A DNA stretch of 8,951 nucleotides. Origin: an uncultured Burkholderiales bacterium (GTDB lineage Bacteria > Pseudomonadota > Gammaproteobacteria > Burkholderiales > Burkholderiaceae_E). The stretch is from contig CAIXXI010000556.1 of assembly GCA_903923345.1 (NCBI GenBank), positions 1 through 8,951 of the forward strand, in the 5' to 3' direction. Numbering within the stretch: position 1 is the first letter of the stretch; the number at the start of each line of letters is the position of its first letter. Below are positions 1 to 6,709 of this stretch, in pieces. The notes below the pieces were generated by a model that made no database searches, had not been told where the DNA came from, and saw nothing but the letters and a program-made list of their open reading frames with translations. Made by a program: the position numbers and the translations under genes.

Positions 1-391
1 CACCGCAGACCCCATCGAAGCCGATGCGCGCAGCCACCCAGCGCAACTCGTCTTCTTCGGTCATGCCGCCCAGCCGCAAGGCGCCCTTGTTAAGCGGCGC
101 AAAGCACAGTGCGTCGACGTCGCCGCGCTGAAACAGACGCAAGCCCTCGAGCAGCCCGTCGAGCATGAATCGACCATTGTGCTCACTGGCAACCCCGCGT
201 TCGAAGGCTGATGCAGCGCGCCCTGTCCAGTCGTGCCAGACCACCCCAGCACGGGGCTCAATCACGCCCTGCTGGGCGATCAGGGTGATCTGAGCCTTGT
301 GCAAAACCGACTCATCTCGCAGCAGGGTTTGTACGAGTTCAGGGCCGATTCCGGCGGGGTCACCGGTGAACAGGGCGATGCGTGGCTTCAT
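1..391 (-). CDS. PdxA-family NAD-dependent dehydrogenase, N-terminal part (cut by window edge)
   Basis: The first 130 residues of a protein of about 330 residues are visible; the rest lies beyond the left edge. The family signature TGDPAGIGPE is at residues 9-18, and FAPLNK (97-102) matches the conserved APxNK block. True PdxA oxidises 4-hydroxythreonine-4-phosphate in pyridoxal phosphate synthesis. There the segment after NK runs into a GHTE motif whose His/Thr contact the substrate phosphate. Here an ungapped alignment of that segment (GGMTEEDELRW, 108-118) places acidic residues at the GHTE position, which favours a catabolic PdxA relative. Known examples of such relatives are the dihydrodiol dehydrogenase TphB and sugar-acid dehydrogenases. 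The ATG lies 12 bp after the stop of the FAD-subunit gene, so it is probably the fourth gene of the molybdenum-hydroxylase operon. The metal-binding His residues are outside the window. Family is secure; substrate is unknown. Confidence 0.9.
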   Translation of the reverse strand, partial: MKPRIALFTGDPAGIGPELVQTLLRDESVLHKAQITLIAQQGVIEPRAGVVWHDWTGRAASAFERGVASEHNGRFMLDGLLEGLRLFQRGDVDALCFAPLNKGALRLGGMTEEDELRWVAARIGFDGVCG

Positions 392-403
392 GTTGACGCT
401 CGA

Positions 404-1198
404 TCAGCCCGCAGCTGCGACCGCACGCTTGCACAGCACGCCGATCAGGTGAGCGCGGTAAGCGGCGCTCGCGTGCAGATCGGAGTTCAAGCCGTCGGCC
501 GAGACGCGGATGCCTTCGCAGGCAGTGGCCGACCAGCTTTTCGACAGGGCAGCCTCGAGGGCCGGCACGCGAAAGACACATGGGCCAGCACCCGTGACTG
601 CAACCCGAACCCCCGCTGCCGTTTTGCTCACAAAGACACCGACCAGCGAGAACCGCGAGGCCGGCTGCTTGAATTTGACCCAGGCCGCTTTCTCGGGAAT
701 CGGGAATTCGACGGCAGTGATCAGTTCGCCCGGCTCAAGCGCGGTGGTGTACAGGCCTTTGAAGAAGTCGTCGGCAGCGATGCTGCGGCGATCGGTCTGG
801 ATGCTTGCACCCAGGCCCAGGACCGCCGTGGGATAACACGCGGCCGGATCATTCAGACCGAGGCTGCCACCGATCGTGCCGCGTGAACGCACGGCTGGGT
901 CACCGATGCCGTCGGCCAACTGAGCCAGCGCCGGAATGCTGCGTTTGACGTCGTCGCTCGCGGCCACGCTGGCATGGGTGGTCATCGCGCCAATCCGAAG
1001 CGAGGCGCCTTGAACACGGATGCCAGACAGTTCGGAAATCGCAGCCAGCGCGACCAGATCGGCCGGAGCCGACAAGCCGAACTTCATGGTGGGCAGAAGG
1101 GACTGTCCGCCAGCGATGAATCGTCCGTCATCACTCGAGAGAATCGCCTTGCTTGCATCGGCCACCGAGGCCGGACGGTGAAATTCAAATGCGTTCAT
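404..1198 (-). CDS. Molybdenum hydroxylase medium subunit, FAD-binding (CoxM/CutM-like)
   Basis: This 264-residue protein is the flavin subunit of a three-subunit xanthine-oxidase-family hydroxylase. It would pass electrons from the [2Fe-2S] subunit to an acceptor in the cytoplasm. Both FAD loops are clear: AGGQSLLPTMK (29-39) and TIGGSLGLNDPAA (108-120). The C-terminal CO-dehydrogenase flavoprotein domain carries the typical LHASAAYRAHL (241-251). Its length is close to the usual 265-290. It lacks the roughly 40-residue insertion with a [4Fe-4S] cluster found in 4-hydroxybenzoyl-CoA reductase; its cysteines (121, 207, 227, 256) are scattered, so that reductive enzyme is unlikely. The ATG is 3 bp after the large-subunit stop, with GGAGT seven bases upstream inside the end of that gene, implying coupled translation. 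The physiological substrate cannot be read from this subunit. Confidence 0.95.
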   Translation of the reverse strand: MNAFEFHRPASVADASKAILSSDDGRFIAGGQSLLPTMKFGLSAPADLVALAAISELSGIRVQGASLRIGAMTTHASVAASDDVKRSIPALAQLADGIGDPAVRSRGTIGGSLGLNDPAACYPTAVLGLGASIQTDRRSIAADDFFKGLYTTALEPGELITAVEFPIPEKAAWVKFKQPASRFSLVGVFVSKTAAGVRVAVTGAGPCVFRVPALEAALSKSWSATACEGIRVSADGLNSDLHASAAYRAHLIGVLCKRAVAAAG

Positions 1199-1201
1199 CG
1201 T

Positions 1202-3565
1202 TCAGACTCCGGGGATGTTGACCGCGCGCTGCACCGGGAACTGTCCCTGAAGCGCATTCCAGACCATCTCGGGGGTGAGTGGCATCTGGATCTGTTCGGC
1301 GCGTGCACCCAGCCCGGCACGGGCCAAGGCATCGACCACCGCGTTGACCACGGCCGGTGTTGCACCGATGGTTCCGAGCTCGCCCACGCCTTTGACGCCC
1401 AGCGGGTTGTTGGTAGAGGGGATCGAGGTGTCCATCTCGGTTTTGAAACGCGCCACGATATCGATGCGCGGCAGTGCGTAATCGCTGAGCGTGCCGGTTT
1501 GAAGCTGACCGGATTCAGGGTCGTAGACGACCTTCTCGCACAGCGCCTGGCCAATACCTTGAACCGCGCCGCCATCGAGCTGACCGCGCACGATCATCGG
1601 ATTGACCACGCGGCCGATGTCGTTCATCGAGTTGTAGGCGGCAATGGCGGTCTCGCCGGTATCCGGGTCGATTTCAACCTCGCAGATATGGCAGCCATTC
1701 GGCCAGGTGGGCCCTGATACCGTGGTGGAGGACTCCATGAAGACCTGACGGGCCGGCTGGCGGCTGGCCAGTTCGAACAGATCAATGCCCCGGTCGGTGC
1801 CGACGACATTGAAGCGCCCAGCCAGGTATTCGATGTCCCGTGCCGAGGCTTCCAGTGCATCAGCGGCCAGGCCCTTGGACAGTTCGACGGTTTTCTCGGA
1901 GGCCACCTGCAGGGCGGACCCTGCGGTGAAGAGTGAGCGGGAGCCAGCGCTGCCAAAGCCCACGCCACGGTCGGTGTCGCCCTGAATGATGCGAATCCGG
2001 TCGATTGGCACGCCGAAGACATCCACGGCCAGTTGAGCGTAGGTTGTGACGATGCCCTGTCCCATGGCCATGGTCGCCGTGAAGATTTCGATGTAGCCGT
2101 CGCCCGAGACGTTCACCGTGACCCGCTCTTCGAAGGAGTTGCCGCTGGTCCATTCCAGGAATGAGGCGATGCCACGACCCCTCAACTTGCCGCGTGCCTT
2201 CGATTCCGCCAGTCGCGCATCGAAGCCGTTCCAGTCGGCCAGCTCGAGCGCCTGCCGGGTGATCGAGTCAAAGTGGCCGGTGTCATAGACCTGTCCCATC
2301 GGATTCTTGTAGGGCATCTGTTCGGGACGGATCATGTTGCGACGGCGCAGCTCAGCGGGGTCCATGCCAAGGCGACGCGCTGCCGCATCCATCAGGCGTT
2401 CGATGTTGTAGATGGCTTCGGGCCGCCCGGCGCCGCGATAAGGACCGGTCGGTGCGGTGTTGGTGATCAGTGCCCTGAAGCGATAATCGACCACCGGGAT
2501 GTCATAGATGCTAGTGCCCACCCAAGGGCCGATCAGCAACTGGATGGCCACACCGGAGCCGGTGGCATAGGCCCCGACATTGGCCAGTGACCAGACCTTC
2601 AGCGCCAGCACCTTGCCGTTCGCGTCGAGCGCGAGCTCGCCGGTGGTGACCACATCGCGCCCGGCATGCGAGGCCAGGAATTCCTCGCTGCGCTCGGCAA
2701 CCCACTTGACCGGCTTGCCGGTTTTGAAGGCGCTCCAGGCGACGACTGCTTCCTCAGGGTACACACCGGTCTTCATGCCGAAACCACCCCCGACATCACC
2801 GACCACCACACGCACCTTGTCCTGCGGGATGCCAAGGACCGCATCGCACAGGGTATTGCGTGCGCCGCTGGGCATCTGGCTCGACAGGCGCAGAGTCAGG
2901 CGCCCGGTGGCCGGGTCGACACTGCCCAGCGCTGCACGTGGCTCCATCGGGACGGCAGACAGGCGCTGGTGCAGCAGATCGAGTTTGACGACATGGGCTG
3001 CAGACTCAAACGCAGCCTGGGCCTTGGCCGCATCCCCGTGACGGGCCTCTGCCGAGACGTTGCCGCTTGCAGCCGGCCACAGTTGCGGCGCGTTCGGTTC
3101 TGCCGCATCACTGACATCGACGACCGCCGGCAGCGCGTCGTAGTCGACGAAGACTGCGTCGCGCGCAGCCTGCGCCTGCTCGCGGGTTTCGGCCAGGATG
3201 GCAACCACCGCTTCGCCTACGAAGCGTACGACGTCAACCGCCAGAATATGGCGCGGGGGCGAGACCGCGGGTGAGCCATCCGGGCGTTTGAAGCCGGCTA
3301 CCGTCGGCATCGGTTTGACACCGGCTGCGACCAGATCGGCCCCTGTGTAAATGCCCACGACGCCGGGCATGGATGCGGCCGCAGCAGTGTCGATCGACAC
3401 GATGCGTGCATGCGGATAGGGCGAGCGCAGCAGCGACAGGTGGATCTGTCCGACCTGGTTGGCATCGTCTGTATACAGTCCGGTGCCGGTGACCAGGGTC
3501 GGGTCTTCCAGGCGTCGGACCGAATTGCCGCTACCAAAGCGGCCGAGCTCATTGGGTGCGTTCAT
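1202..3565 (-). CDS. Molybdenum hydroxylase large subunit, molybdopterin-binding (form II CoxL-like)
   Basis: This 787-residue catalytic subunit of the xanthine oxidase family would bind molybdopterin-cytosine dinucleotide and hydroxylate a C-H bond using water. The N-terminal a/b hammerhead domain (about 20-150) is followed by Moco-binding segments: GGGFGMK (259-265), PYRGAGR (375-381), MGQG (501-504) and KGVGELGTIGA (725-735). E729 is the expected catalytic glutamate. In true aerobic CO dehydrogenase (form I) the active-site loop reads AYxCSFR, with a Cys that binds copper. Here it is the form II pattern (AYRGAGR) with Pro in place of Ala, so CO oxidation is unlikely. The order small-large-medium is also that described for form II clusters. 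The ATG has a strong AAGGAGA six bases upstream. No maturation genes (CoxD/E/F, XdhC-like) lie in the window. The substrate is unknown; an aromatic, heterocyclic or aldehyde compound is possible. Confidence 0.95.
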   Translation of the reverse strand: MNAPNELGRFGSGNSVRRLEDPTLVTGTGLYTDDANQVGQIHLSLLRSPYPHARIVSIDTAAAASMPGVVGIYTGADLVAAGVKPMPTVAGFKRPDGSPAVSPPRHILAVDVVRFVGEAVVAILAETREQAQAARDAVFVDYDALPAVVDVSDAAEPNAPQLWPAASGNVSAEARHGDAAKAQAAFESAAHVVKLDLLHQRLSAVPMEPRAALGSVDPATGRLTLRLSSQMPSGARNTLCDAVLGIPQDKVRVVVGDVGGGFGMKTGVYPEEAVVAWSAFKTGKPVKWVAERSEEFLASHAGRDVVTTGELALDANGKVLALKVWSLANVGAYATGSGVAIQLLIGPWVGTSIYDIPVVDYRFRALITNTAPTGPYRGAGRPEAIYNIERLMDAAARRLGMDPAELRRRNMIRPEQMPYKNPMGQVYDTGHFDSITRQALELADWNGFDARLAESKARGKLRGRGIASFLEWTSGNSFEERVTVNVSGDGYIEIFTATMAMGQGIVTTYAQLAVDVFGVPIDRIRIIQGDTDRGVGFGSAGSRSLFTAGSALQVASEKTVELSKGLAADALEASARDIEYLAGRFNVVGTDRGIDLFELASRQPARQVFMESSTTVSGPTWPNGCHICEVEIDPDTGETAIAAYNSMNDIGRVVNPMIVRGQLDGGAVQGIGQALCEKVVYDPESGQLQTGTLSDYALPRIDIVARFKTEMDTSIPSTNNPLGVKGVGELGTIGATPAVVNAVVDALARAGLGARAEQIQMPLTPEMVWNALQGQFPVQRAVNIPGV

Positions 3566-3571
3566 CAGCAG

Positions 3572-3578
3572 TCTCCTT
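3572..3578 (-). promoter_or_regulatory. Strong ribosome binding site for the large-subunit gene
   Basis: AAGGAGA on the minus strand sits six bases before the ATG at 3565, within the 23-bp gap after the small-subunit stop. It fixes the start of the large subunit and suggests independent initiation within the operon. Confidence 0.8.
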
Positions 3579-3588
3579 GCAGTTCAGT

Positions 3589-4062
3589 TCAGCGGGCGCC
3601 GGCAAGCGATTTGGCAGCGACACGCACCGACTCGGCGATGTTCACGTAGCCGGTGCATCGACACAGGTTGCCTTCCAGCCCATGTTCGATCTGCGCGTCG
3701 GTCGGATTGGGGTGCTTCTGCAGCAGGGCGGCGGTGGCCATCACCATGCCGGGCGTGCAAAAGCCGCATTGCAGGCCATGGCATTCCATGAACGCCTGCT
3801 GGATGGCATGCGGTGCCTGAGCGGAACCCATGCCTTCAATGGTGCTCACTTCATGACCATCGGCCTGCACGGCAAGCATCGTGCAACTCTTGGTGGGCTG
3901 GCCATCGACCAGGACCGTGCAGCCGCCACACTGGCTGGTGTCACAGCCGACATGGGTGCCGGTCAGGCCCAGCCGGGTACGCAGCAGGTCGACCAGCAAC
4001 AGGGTGTTGTCGACCTGCTGGCTGACCGGATTGCCGTTGACCTTCAATTGAATGGTGGACAT
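3589..4062 (-). CDS. Molybdenum hydroxylase small subunit, 2x[2Fe-2S] (CoxS-like)
   Basis: This 157-residue iron-sulfur subunit relays electrons from the molybdenum centre to FAD. The N-terminal ferredoxin-like domain binds the plant-type cluster through C40, C45, C48 (GCDTSQCGGC) and C60. The C-terminal helical domain binds the second cluster through C99, C102 (CGFCTPGM) and C134, C136 (LCRCTGY). All eight ligands are present and the length is normal for the family, so the subunit should be functional. No Tat signal is visible before the ferredoxin domain, so a cytoplasmic enzyme is expected rather than a periplasmic aldehyde-oxidoreductase type. It is the first gene of the operon. Its ATG is preceded by GAGGAAGG, and it faces the thiolase-like gene across an 80-bp divergent spacer. 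Confidence 0.96.
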   Translation of the reverse strand: MSTIQLKVNGNPVSQQVDNTLLLVDLLRTRLGLTGTHVGCDTSQCGGCTVLVDGQPTKSCTMLAVQADGHEVSTIEGMGSAQAPHAIQQAFMECHGLQCGFCTPGMVMATAALLQKHPNPTDAQIEHGLEGNLCRCTGYVNIAESVRVAAKSLAGAR

Positions 4063-4091
4063 GCGTGCCTTCCTCGCTCTGGAGATTCGGT

Positions 4092-4121
4092 TTGATCTCT
4101 TATGATCTCATTGATTTTAAT
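4092..4121 (+). promoter_or_regulatory. Candidate sigma-70-type promoter for the thiolase-like gene
   Basis: TTGATC (4092-4097, four of six to TTGACA) and TTTAAT (4116-4121, five of six to TATAAT) are separated by 18 bp. They lie in the only AT-rich patch of the divergent spacer. Transcription would begin about 4128-4130, close to the AAGG at 4131, giving a very short leader. This is a pattern match only. I could not find an equally good pair facing the molybdenum-hydroxylase operon, although its promoter should also lie here. Confidence 0.4.
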
Positions 4122-4123
4122 GA
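4108..4123. promoter_or_regulatory. Candidate operator: dyad TCATT-N6-AATGA
   Basis: A perfect 5-bp inverted repeat (TCATT at 4108-4112, AATGA at 4119-4123) with a 6-bp centre overlaps the candidate -10 box of the thiolase-like gene. Just upstream, TGATCTC occurs twice exactly 10 bp apart (4093-4099 and 4103-4109). Two-fold symmetry plus one-turn spacing in a short divergent promoter region would suit a dimeric repressor controlling both directions. No regulator gene lies in the window. The arms are short, so chance is possible. Confidence 0.35.
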
Positions 4124-4130
4124 CACGAGC

Positions 4131-4134
4131 AAGG
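4131..4134 (+). promoter_or_regulatory. Ribosome binding site deciding the thiolase-like start
   Basis: AAGG lies eight bases before the ATG at 4143. The longer in-frame alternative, a GTG at 4065, would add 26 residues that resemble nothing in the family and would overlap the divergent gene's leader. The 4143 start is therefore preferred. Confidence 0.6.
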
Positions 4135-4142
4135 CAGACGCG

Positions 4143-5687
4143 ATGAGAGACATTGACGAGACCCGGATTCCGGTACTGGTGGGCTGTGGCCAGTTCACCC
4201 AGCGCGAACGCGATCCGGCCCGGGCCGAGGGGCCGCTGGACCTGATGGCACGGGTGGCTCGCCTGGCGGCGGCCGACAGTGGTGCCGGGCAGAAGTTGAT
4301 CGAGGCACTGGACAGCCTGGTGGTCGTCCGCATGTTCTCAGACACCAGCCACCGGTTTGCCAGCCCCTTCGGTACCTATTCCAATCCCCCCCGCTCGCTG
4401 GCGCAGCGCATCGGCGCATCCGGCCTGAAGCGGTTCATCTACACCCACCCGGGCGGCAACATGCCGCAATGGACGGTGAATCGCCTGTGCGAGCAGATCA
4501 CGCAGGGTGAAGTCTCGGCCGCCATGGTCGTGGGCGCCGAGGCCCTGGCAACCCAGAAGGCGGCCGAACGCGCCGGCGTCAAGCTCGACTGGAATGAAGA
4601 TCCGGGCGGCAGCATGCAGACCTGGGGAGTCGACAAACGGGGCTGGTCAGACTGCGAAGACCGTCACGGAGCGCGCGCAGCCATCTACATGTATCCGATG
4701 CTCGAGAATGCGCTGCGCCACCACGCCGGGCGGAGTTTTGACGAGCACCAGCAGGTGATCGGGTCACTGATGGCGAAATTCGCTGCAGTGGCGGCGGCCA
4801 ATCCGCTGGCCGATCGTCGGGACGGGTTCAGTGCCGAGCGCCTGACCGGTGTCGCCGCAGACAATCCGTACATCTCCTTTCCCTACACCCGGCTGATGAA
4901 CTCCAATGCCTTCATCGATCAGGGCGCTGCCGTCATCGTCTGCAGCATGGCGGTGGCCAAATCACTGGGTGTGCCGCCCGATCGATGGGTTTTCCTGCAT
5001 GGATGCGCTGATGCGCACGATCACTGGTACATGAGCGAACGACGCGATTACCACTCATGCCCAGCCATGAAGACGGTGTTCGACAAGACCTTCGAGATGG
5101 CCGGTCTGCGCTTCGACCAGATCGACCAGATTGATCTGTACAGCTGTTTTTCTTCGGCCGTCGAGATCGCTTGTCAGGAAATGGGCATCTCGCCCGATGA
5201 TCCGCGTGGCCTGACCGTGACCGGCGGATTGCCGTTCTTCGGTGGGCCGGGCAACAACTACGTGACCCATTCGATCGCCGAAATGATGAACCGGGTGCGT
5301 GCCAAACCGGGGTCCTTCGGGCTGGTCACCGCCAACGGCAACTATGTGACCAAGCATTCGGCGGGCATCTACAGCACCGAACGGCCGCAAAAGCCTTTCG
5401 CACCGGAAAACCCCGAGATCTATCAGAAGCAGATCGATTCGATGCCCAAGACACCGTTCACCGAACTGGCCCAAGGCAGCGGCGTCGTCGAGACCTTTAC
5501 CGTGACCCACGATCGGTCGGGTCCCTCGGGTGCGATCCTGTTCGGCCGACTTCCCGATGGCACGCGTTTCATGGCCAATACACCGAACGACCGCGCCCTG
5601 CTCGAGGACATCGAGCAGCGCGAATTCATTGGCGTCACCGGGACGGTGAGCAACGACGGCCTGACCAACCGCTTCCTGCCGGGTTGA
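4143..5687 (+). CDS. Thiolase-fold protein, long 'acetyl-CoA acetyltransferase-like' (TLP1-type) with C-terminal added domain
   Basis: This 514-residue protein has a thiolase core (about 10-425) followed by a beta-rich C-terminal domain (about 440-514, including VTHDRSGPSGAILFGRLPDG from 454). That layout matches thiolase-like protein type 1, which databases usually call acetyl-CoA acetyltransferase. Landmarks are GGNMPQ (104-109), DLYSCFSSAVEIA (331-343), TGGLPFFGGPGNNY (360-373) and NGNYVTKHSAGIY (398-410). Classical thiolases use a nucleophilic Cys plus His and a second Cys. At the corresponding places I see Gly/Asn near 104-106, Tyr-Ser before C335 where SCP2-type thiolases read His-Asp, and no CxG near 398-405. 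Ordinary Claisen condensation or cleavage is therefore doubtful, and CoA-ester binding is a safer expectation. It is the sole plus-strand gene, divergent from the hydroxylase operon and convergent with the crotonase gene, and may be co-regulated with the former. Fold and family are secure; activity is unknown. Confidence 0.92.
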   Translation: MRDIDETRIPVLVGCGQFTQRERDPARAEGPLDLMARVARLAAADSGAGQKLIEALDSLVVVRMFSDTSHRFASPFGTYSNPPRSLAQRIGASGLKRFIYTHPGGNMPQWTVNRLCEQITQGEVSAAMVVGAEALATQKAAERAGVKLDWNEDPGGSMQTWGVDKRGWSDCEDRHGARAAIYMYPMLENALRHHAGRSFDEHQQVIGSLMAKFAAVAAANPLADRRDGFSAERLTGVAADNPYISFPYTRLMNSNAFIDQGAAVIVCSMAVAKSLGVPPDRWVFLHGCADAHDHWYMSERRDYHSCPAMKTVFDKTFEMAGLRFDQIDQIDLYSCFSSAVEIACQEMGISPDDPRGLTVTGGLPFFGGPGNNYVTHSIAEMMNRVRAKPGSFGLVTANGNYVTKHSAGIYSTERPQKPFAPENPEIYQKQIDSMPKTPFTELAQGSGVVETFTVTHDRSGPSGAILFGRLPDGTRFMANTPNDRALLEDIEQREFIGVTGTVSNDGLTNRFLPG

Positions 5688-5694
5688 TCTTCAC

Positions 5695-5726
5695 GCTGCA
5701 GCATCCGACCCTAAGGATGCTGCAGC
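5695..5726. terminator. Perfect 12-bp hairpin between convergent genes
   Basis: GCTGCAGCATCC (5695-5706) and its exact complement (5715-5726) flank an 8-base loop. The hairpin starts 8 bases after the thiolase-like stop and lies 40 bases beyond the crotonase stop on the other strand. There is no T-run on either side, so it is not a textbook intrinsic terminator. A bidirectional transcript-end or 3'-end-protecting hairpin is the best reading. A smaller GCGGC-tcgc-GCCGC stem (5746-5759) lies nearer the crotonase stop. Confidence 0.65.
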
Positions 5727-5765
5727 CGTCGTCACTGTGATTGGTGCGGCTCGCGCCGCTGCGGC

Positions 5766-6653
5766 TTAGCCCTGCTGTTGTTGCTGCTGCGCAGCCAGCC
5801 GTGCGGCCATCGCCTTTCGGGTGGCCTCGGGCAGGCCGGTTGGGTCGACCAGCATGCTGAAGACCTTCAGGTTATGGGTATGAGCCAACTGGTGCAGATG
5901 GAATGCGTTCTGCATGGCCATGTCGCGGCCCGCCGCATCCGCGACGCCGTTGAGGGCCAGCTTGGTCATCTTCAATGCAAAGCGTGATTTGGCTGAAATC
6001 TTGCGCGCCATCTCGAGGGCCGCATCCTGCAGTTCTGCACGCGGCACGACCTTGTTCACCATCCCGAGCTGGAGCGCTTCAGCTGCCTTGATGTCTTCAC
6101 CGGTGAAGAGCATCTCCTTGGCCCGACGCATGCCGACCTCATAGACATGGTGGAACCACTCGATGCCGCCCACACCGAAGCTCACCACGGGGTCGGCGAA
6201 TGAGGCGTCATCGCTGGCGATGATCAGGTCACAGGGCCAGGCCAGCATCAGGCCGCCCGCGATGCACTTTCCCTGAACCGCAGCGATGGTCGGCTTGGGA
6301 ATATTGCGCCAGCGTTCGCAAAAGCCGGTGTAGATCTCCTCTTCGCGTGCCATCTGCGCTTCGGCCCCGGCACATCCGAAACCGCACATCGTGCCCACCG
6401 TGCGCTGCTTGCGCATGGCCGCAGCCGAGTCGGTCTCTGACAGATCATGGCCAGCCGAAAAGTGCTTGCCCTCGGCGGCGAGAATGATGACGCGGACATC
6501 GTCGTCATGCGCCGCCCGGTCGAATGCCTCGTTCAGTTCATAAAGCAGTTCGGTGTCCTGGGCATTCGCCCGGTCCGGGCGGTTGAGCCGAATGCGCGCG
6601 ATGCCGGTTTCGGGGATTTCATAGATCAGGGATTTGAAGTCTGCATCTGCCAT
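5766..6653 (-). CDS. Enoyl-CoA hydratase/isomerase (crotonase) family protein lacking both catalytic Glu
   Basis: This 295-residue crotonase-fold protein is expected to bind an acyl-CoA thioester. The oxyanion-hole segment KHFSAGHDL (63-71), the VQGKCIAGGLML helix start (126-137) and the LFTGEDIKAAEALQLGMVN block (182-200) are typical. In classical hydratase two glutamates (rat E144 and E164) activate water. Aligning on AGG-x5-CD and on F-x-x-P puts Met136 and Val156 at these positions, so plain hydration of an enoyl-CoA is doubtful. The substrate loop 80-115 is long and contains C90 and C94. The C-terminus ends in six glutamines and a glycine. The start at 6653 is chosen because AGGAGA lies five bases upstream. 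An in-frame ATG at 6824 would add 57 residues and run into the preceding synthetase gene. It is the last gene of the right-hand operon, 56 bp after the synthetase stop. Confidence 0.92.
   Translation of the reverse strand: MADADFKSLIYEIPETGIARIRLNRPDRANAQDTELLYELNEAFDRAAHDDDVRVIILAAEGKHFSAGHDLSETDSAAAMRKQRTVGTMCGFGCAGAEAQMAREEEIYTGFCERWRNIPKPTIAAVQGKCIAGGLMLAWPCDLIIASDDASFADPVVSFGVGGIEWFHHVYEVGMRRAKEMLFTGEDIKAAEALQLGMVNKVVPRAELQDAALEMARKISAKSRFALKMTKLALNGVADAAGRDMAMQNAFHLHQLAHTHNLKVFSMLVDPTGLPEATRKAMAARLAAQQQQQQG
5772..5789 (-). repeat. CAG/CAA trinucleotide tract encoding six glutamines
   Basis: Six consecutive Gln codons (mixed CAG and CAA) sit at the very end of the crotonase gene, followed by Gly and TAA. 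Mixed codons make slippage less likely. It is probably a disordered tail with no structural role. Confidence 0.85.
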
Positions 6654-6658
6654 GGTCG

Positions 6659-6664
6659 TCTCCT
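6659..6664 (-). promoter_or_regulatory. Ribosome binding site deciding the crotonase start
   Basis: AGGAGA on the minus strand is five bases before the ATG at 6653. It supports the 295-residue form (MADADF...) over the longer in-frame reading that begins inside the synthetase gene. Confidence 0.8.
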
Positions 6665-6709
6665 GTGCAGGTGAATCGGTGGAACGGGCGGTTGATGGGT
6701 GCGGTGTGA

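Noticed and set aside
233..886. Open frame of 217 codons on the plus strand opposite the FAD-subunit and PdxA-like genes
   Set aside because: It is antisense to two well-supported genes, has no recognisable domain, and its composition (rich in Arg, Gly and Asp) is typical of a shadow frame in GC-rich DNA.
404..1198. 4-hydroxybenzoyl-CoA reductase flavoprotein subunit
   Set aside because: It was considered because of the nearby CoA ligase, but the subunit is short and lacks the inserted [4Fe-4S] cysteine cluster of that enzyme.
974..1717. Open frame of 247 codons on the plus strand
   Set aside because: It lies opposite the FAD and molybdopterin subunits, whose motifs are unmistakable. It has no domain signature or convincing ribosome binding site.
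2666..3274. Open frame of 202 codons on the plus strand
   Set aside because: It is antisense to the middle of the large subunit and shows no family motif; long shadow frames are expected here.
404..4062. True aerobic carbon monoxide dehydrogenase
   Set aside because: The large subunit lacks the AYxCSFR loop with the copper-binding Cys, and the gene order is S-L-M rather than M-S-L.
3556..4095. Open frame of 179 codons on the plus strand across the small subunit
   Set aside because: It covers the complement of a gene with all eight Fe-S cysteines in place and has no independent support.
4065..4142. Upstream GTG extension of the thiolase-like protein
   Set aside because: The 26 extra residues resemble no family member, would use the divergent promoter region as coding sequence, and lack a ribosome binding site. 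The ATG at 4143 has one.
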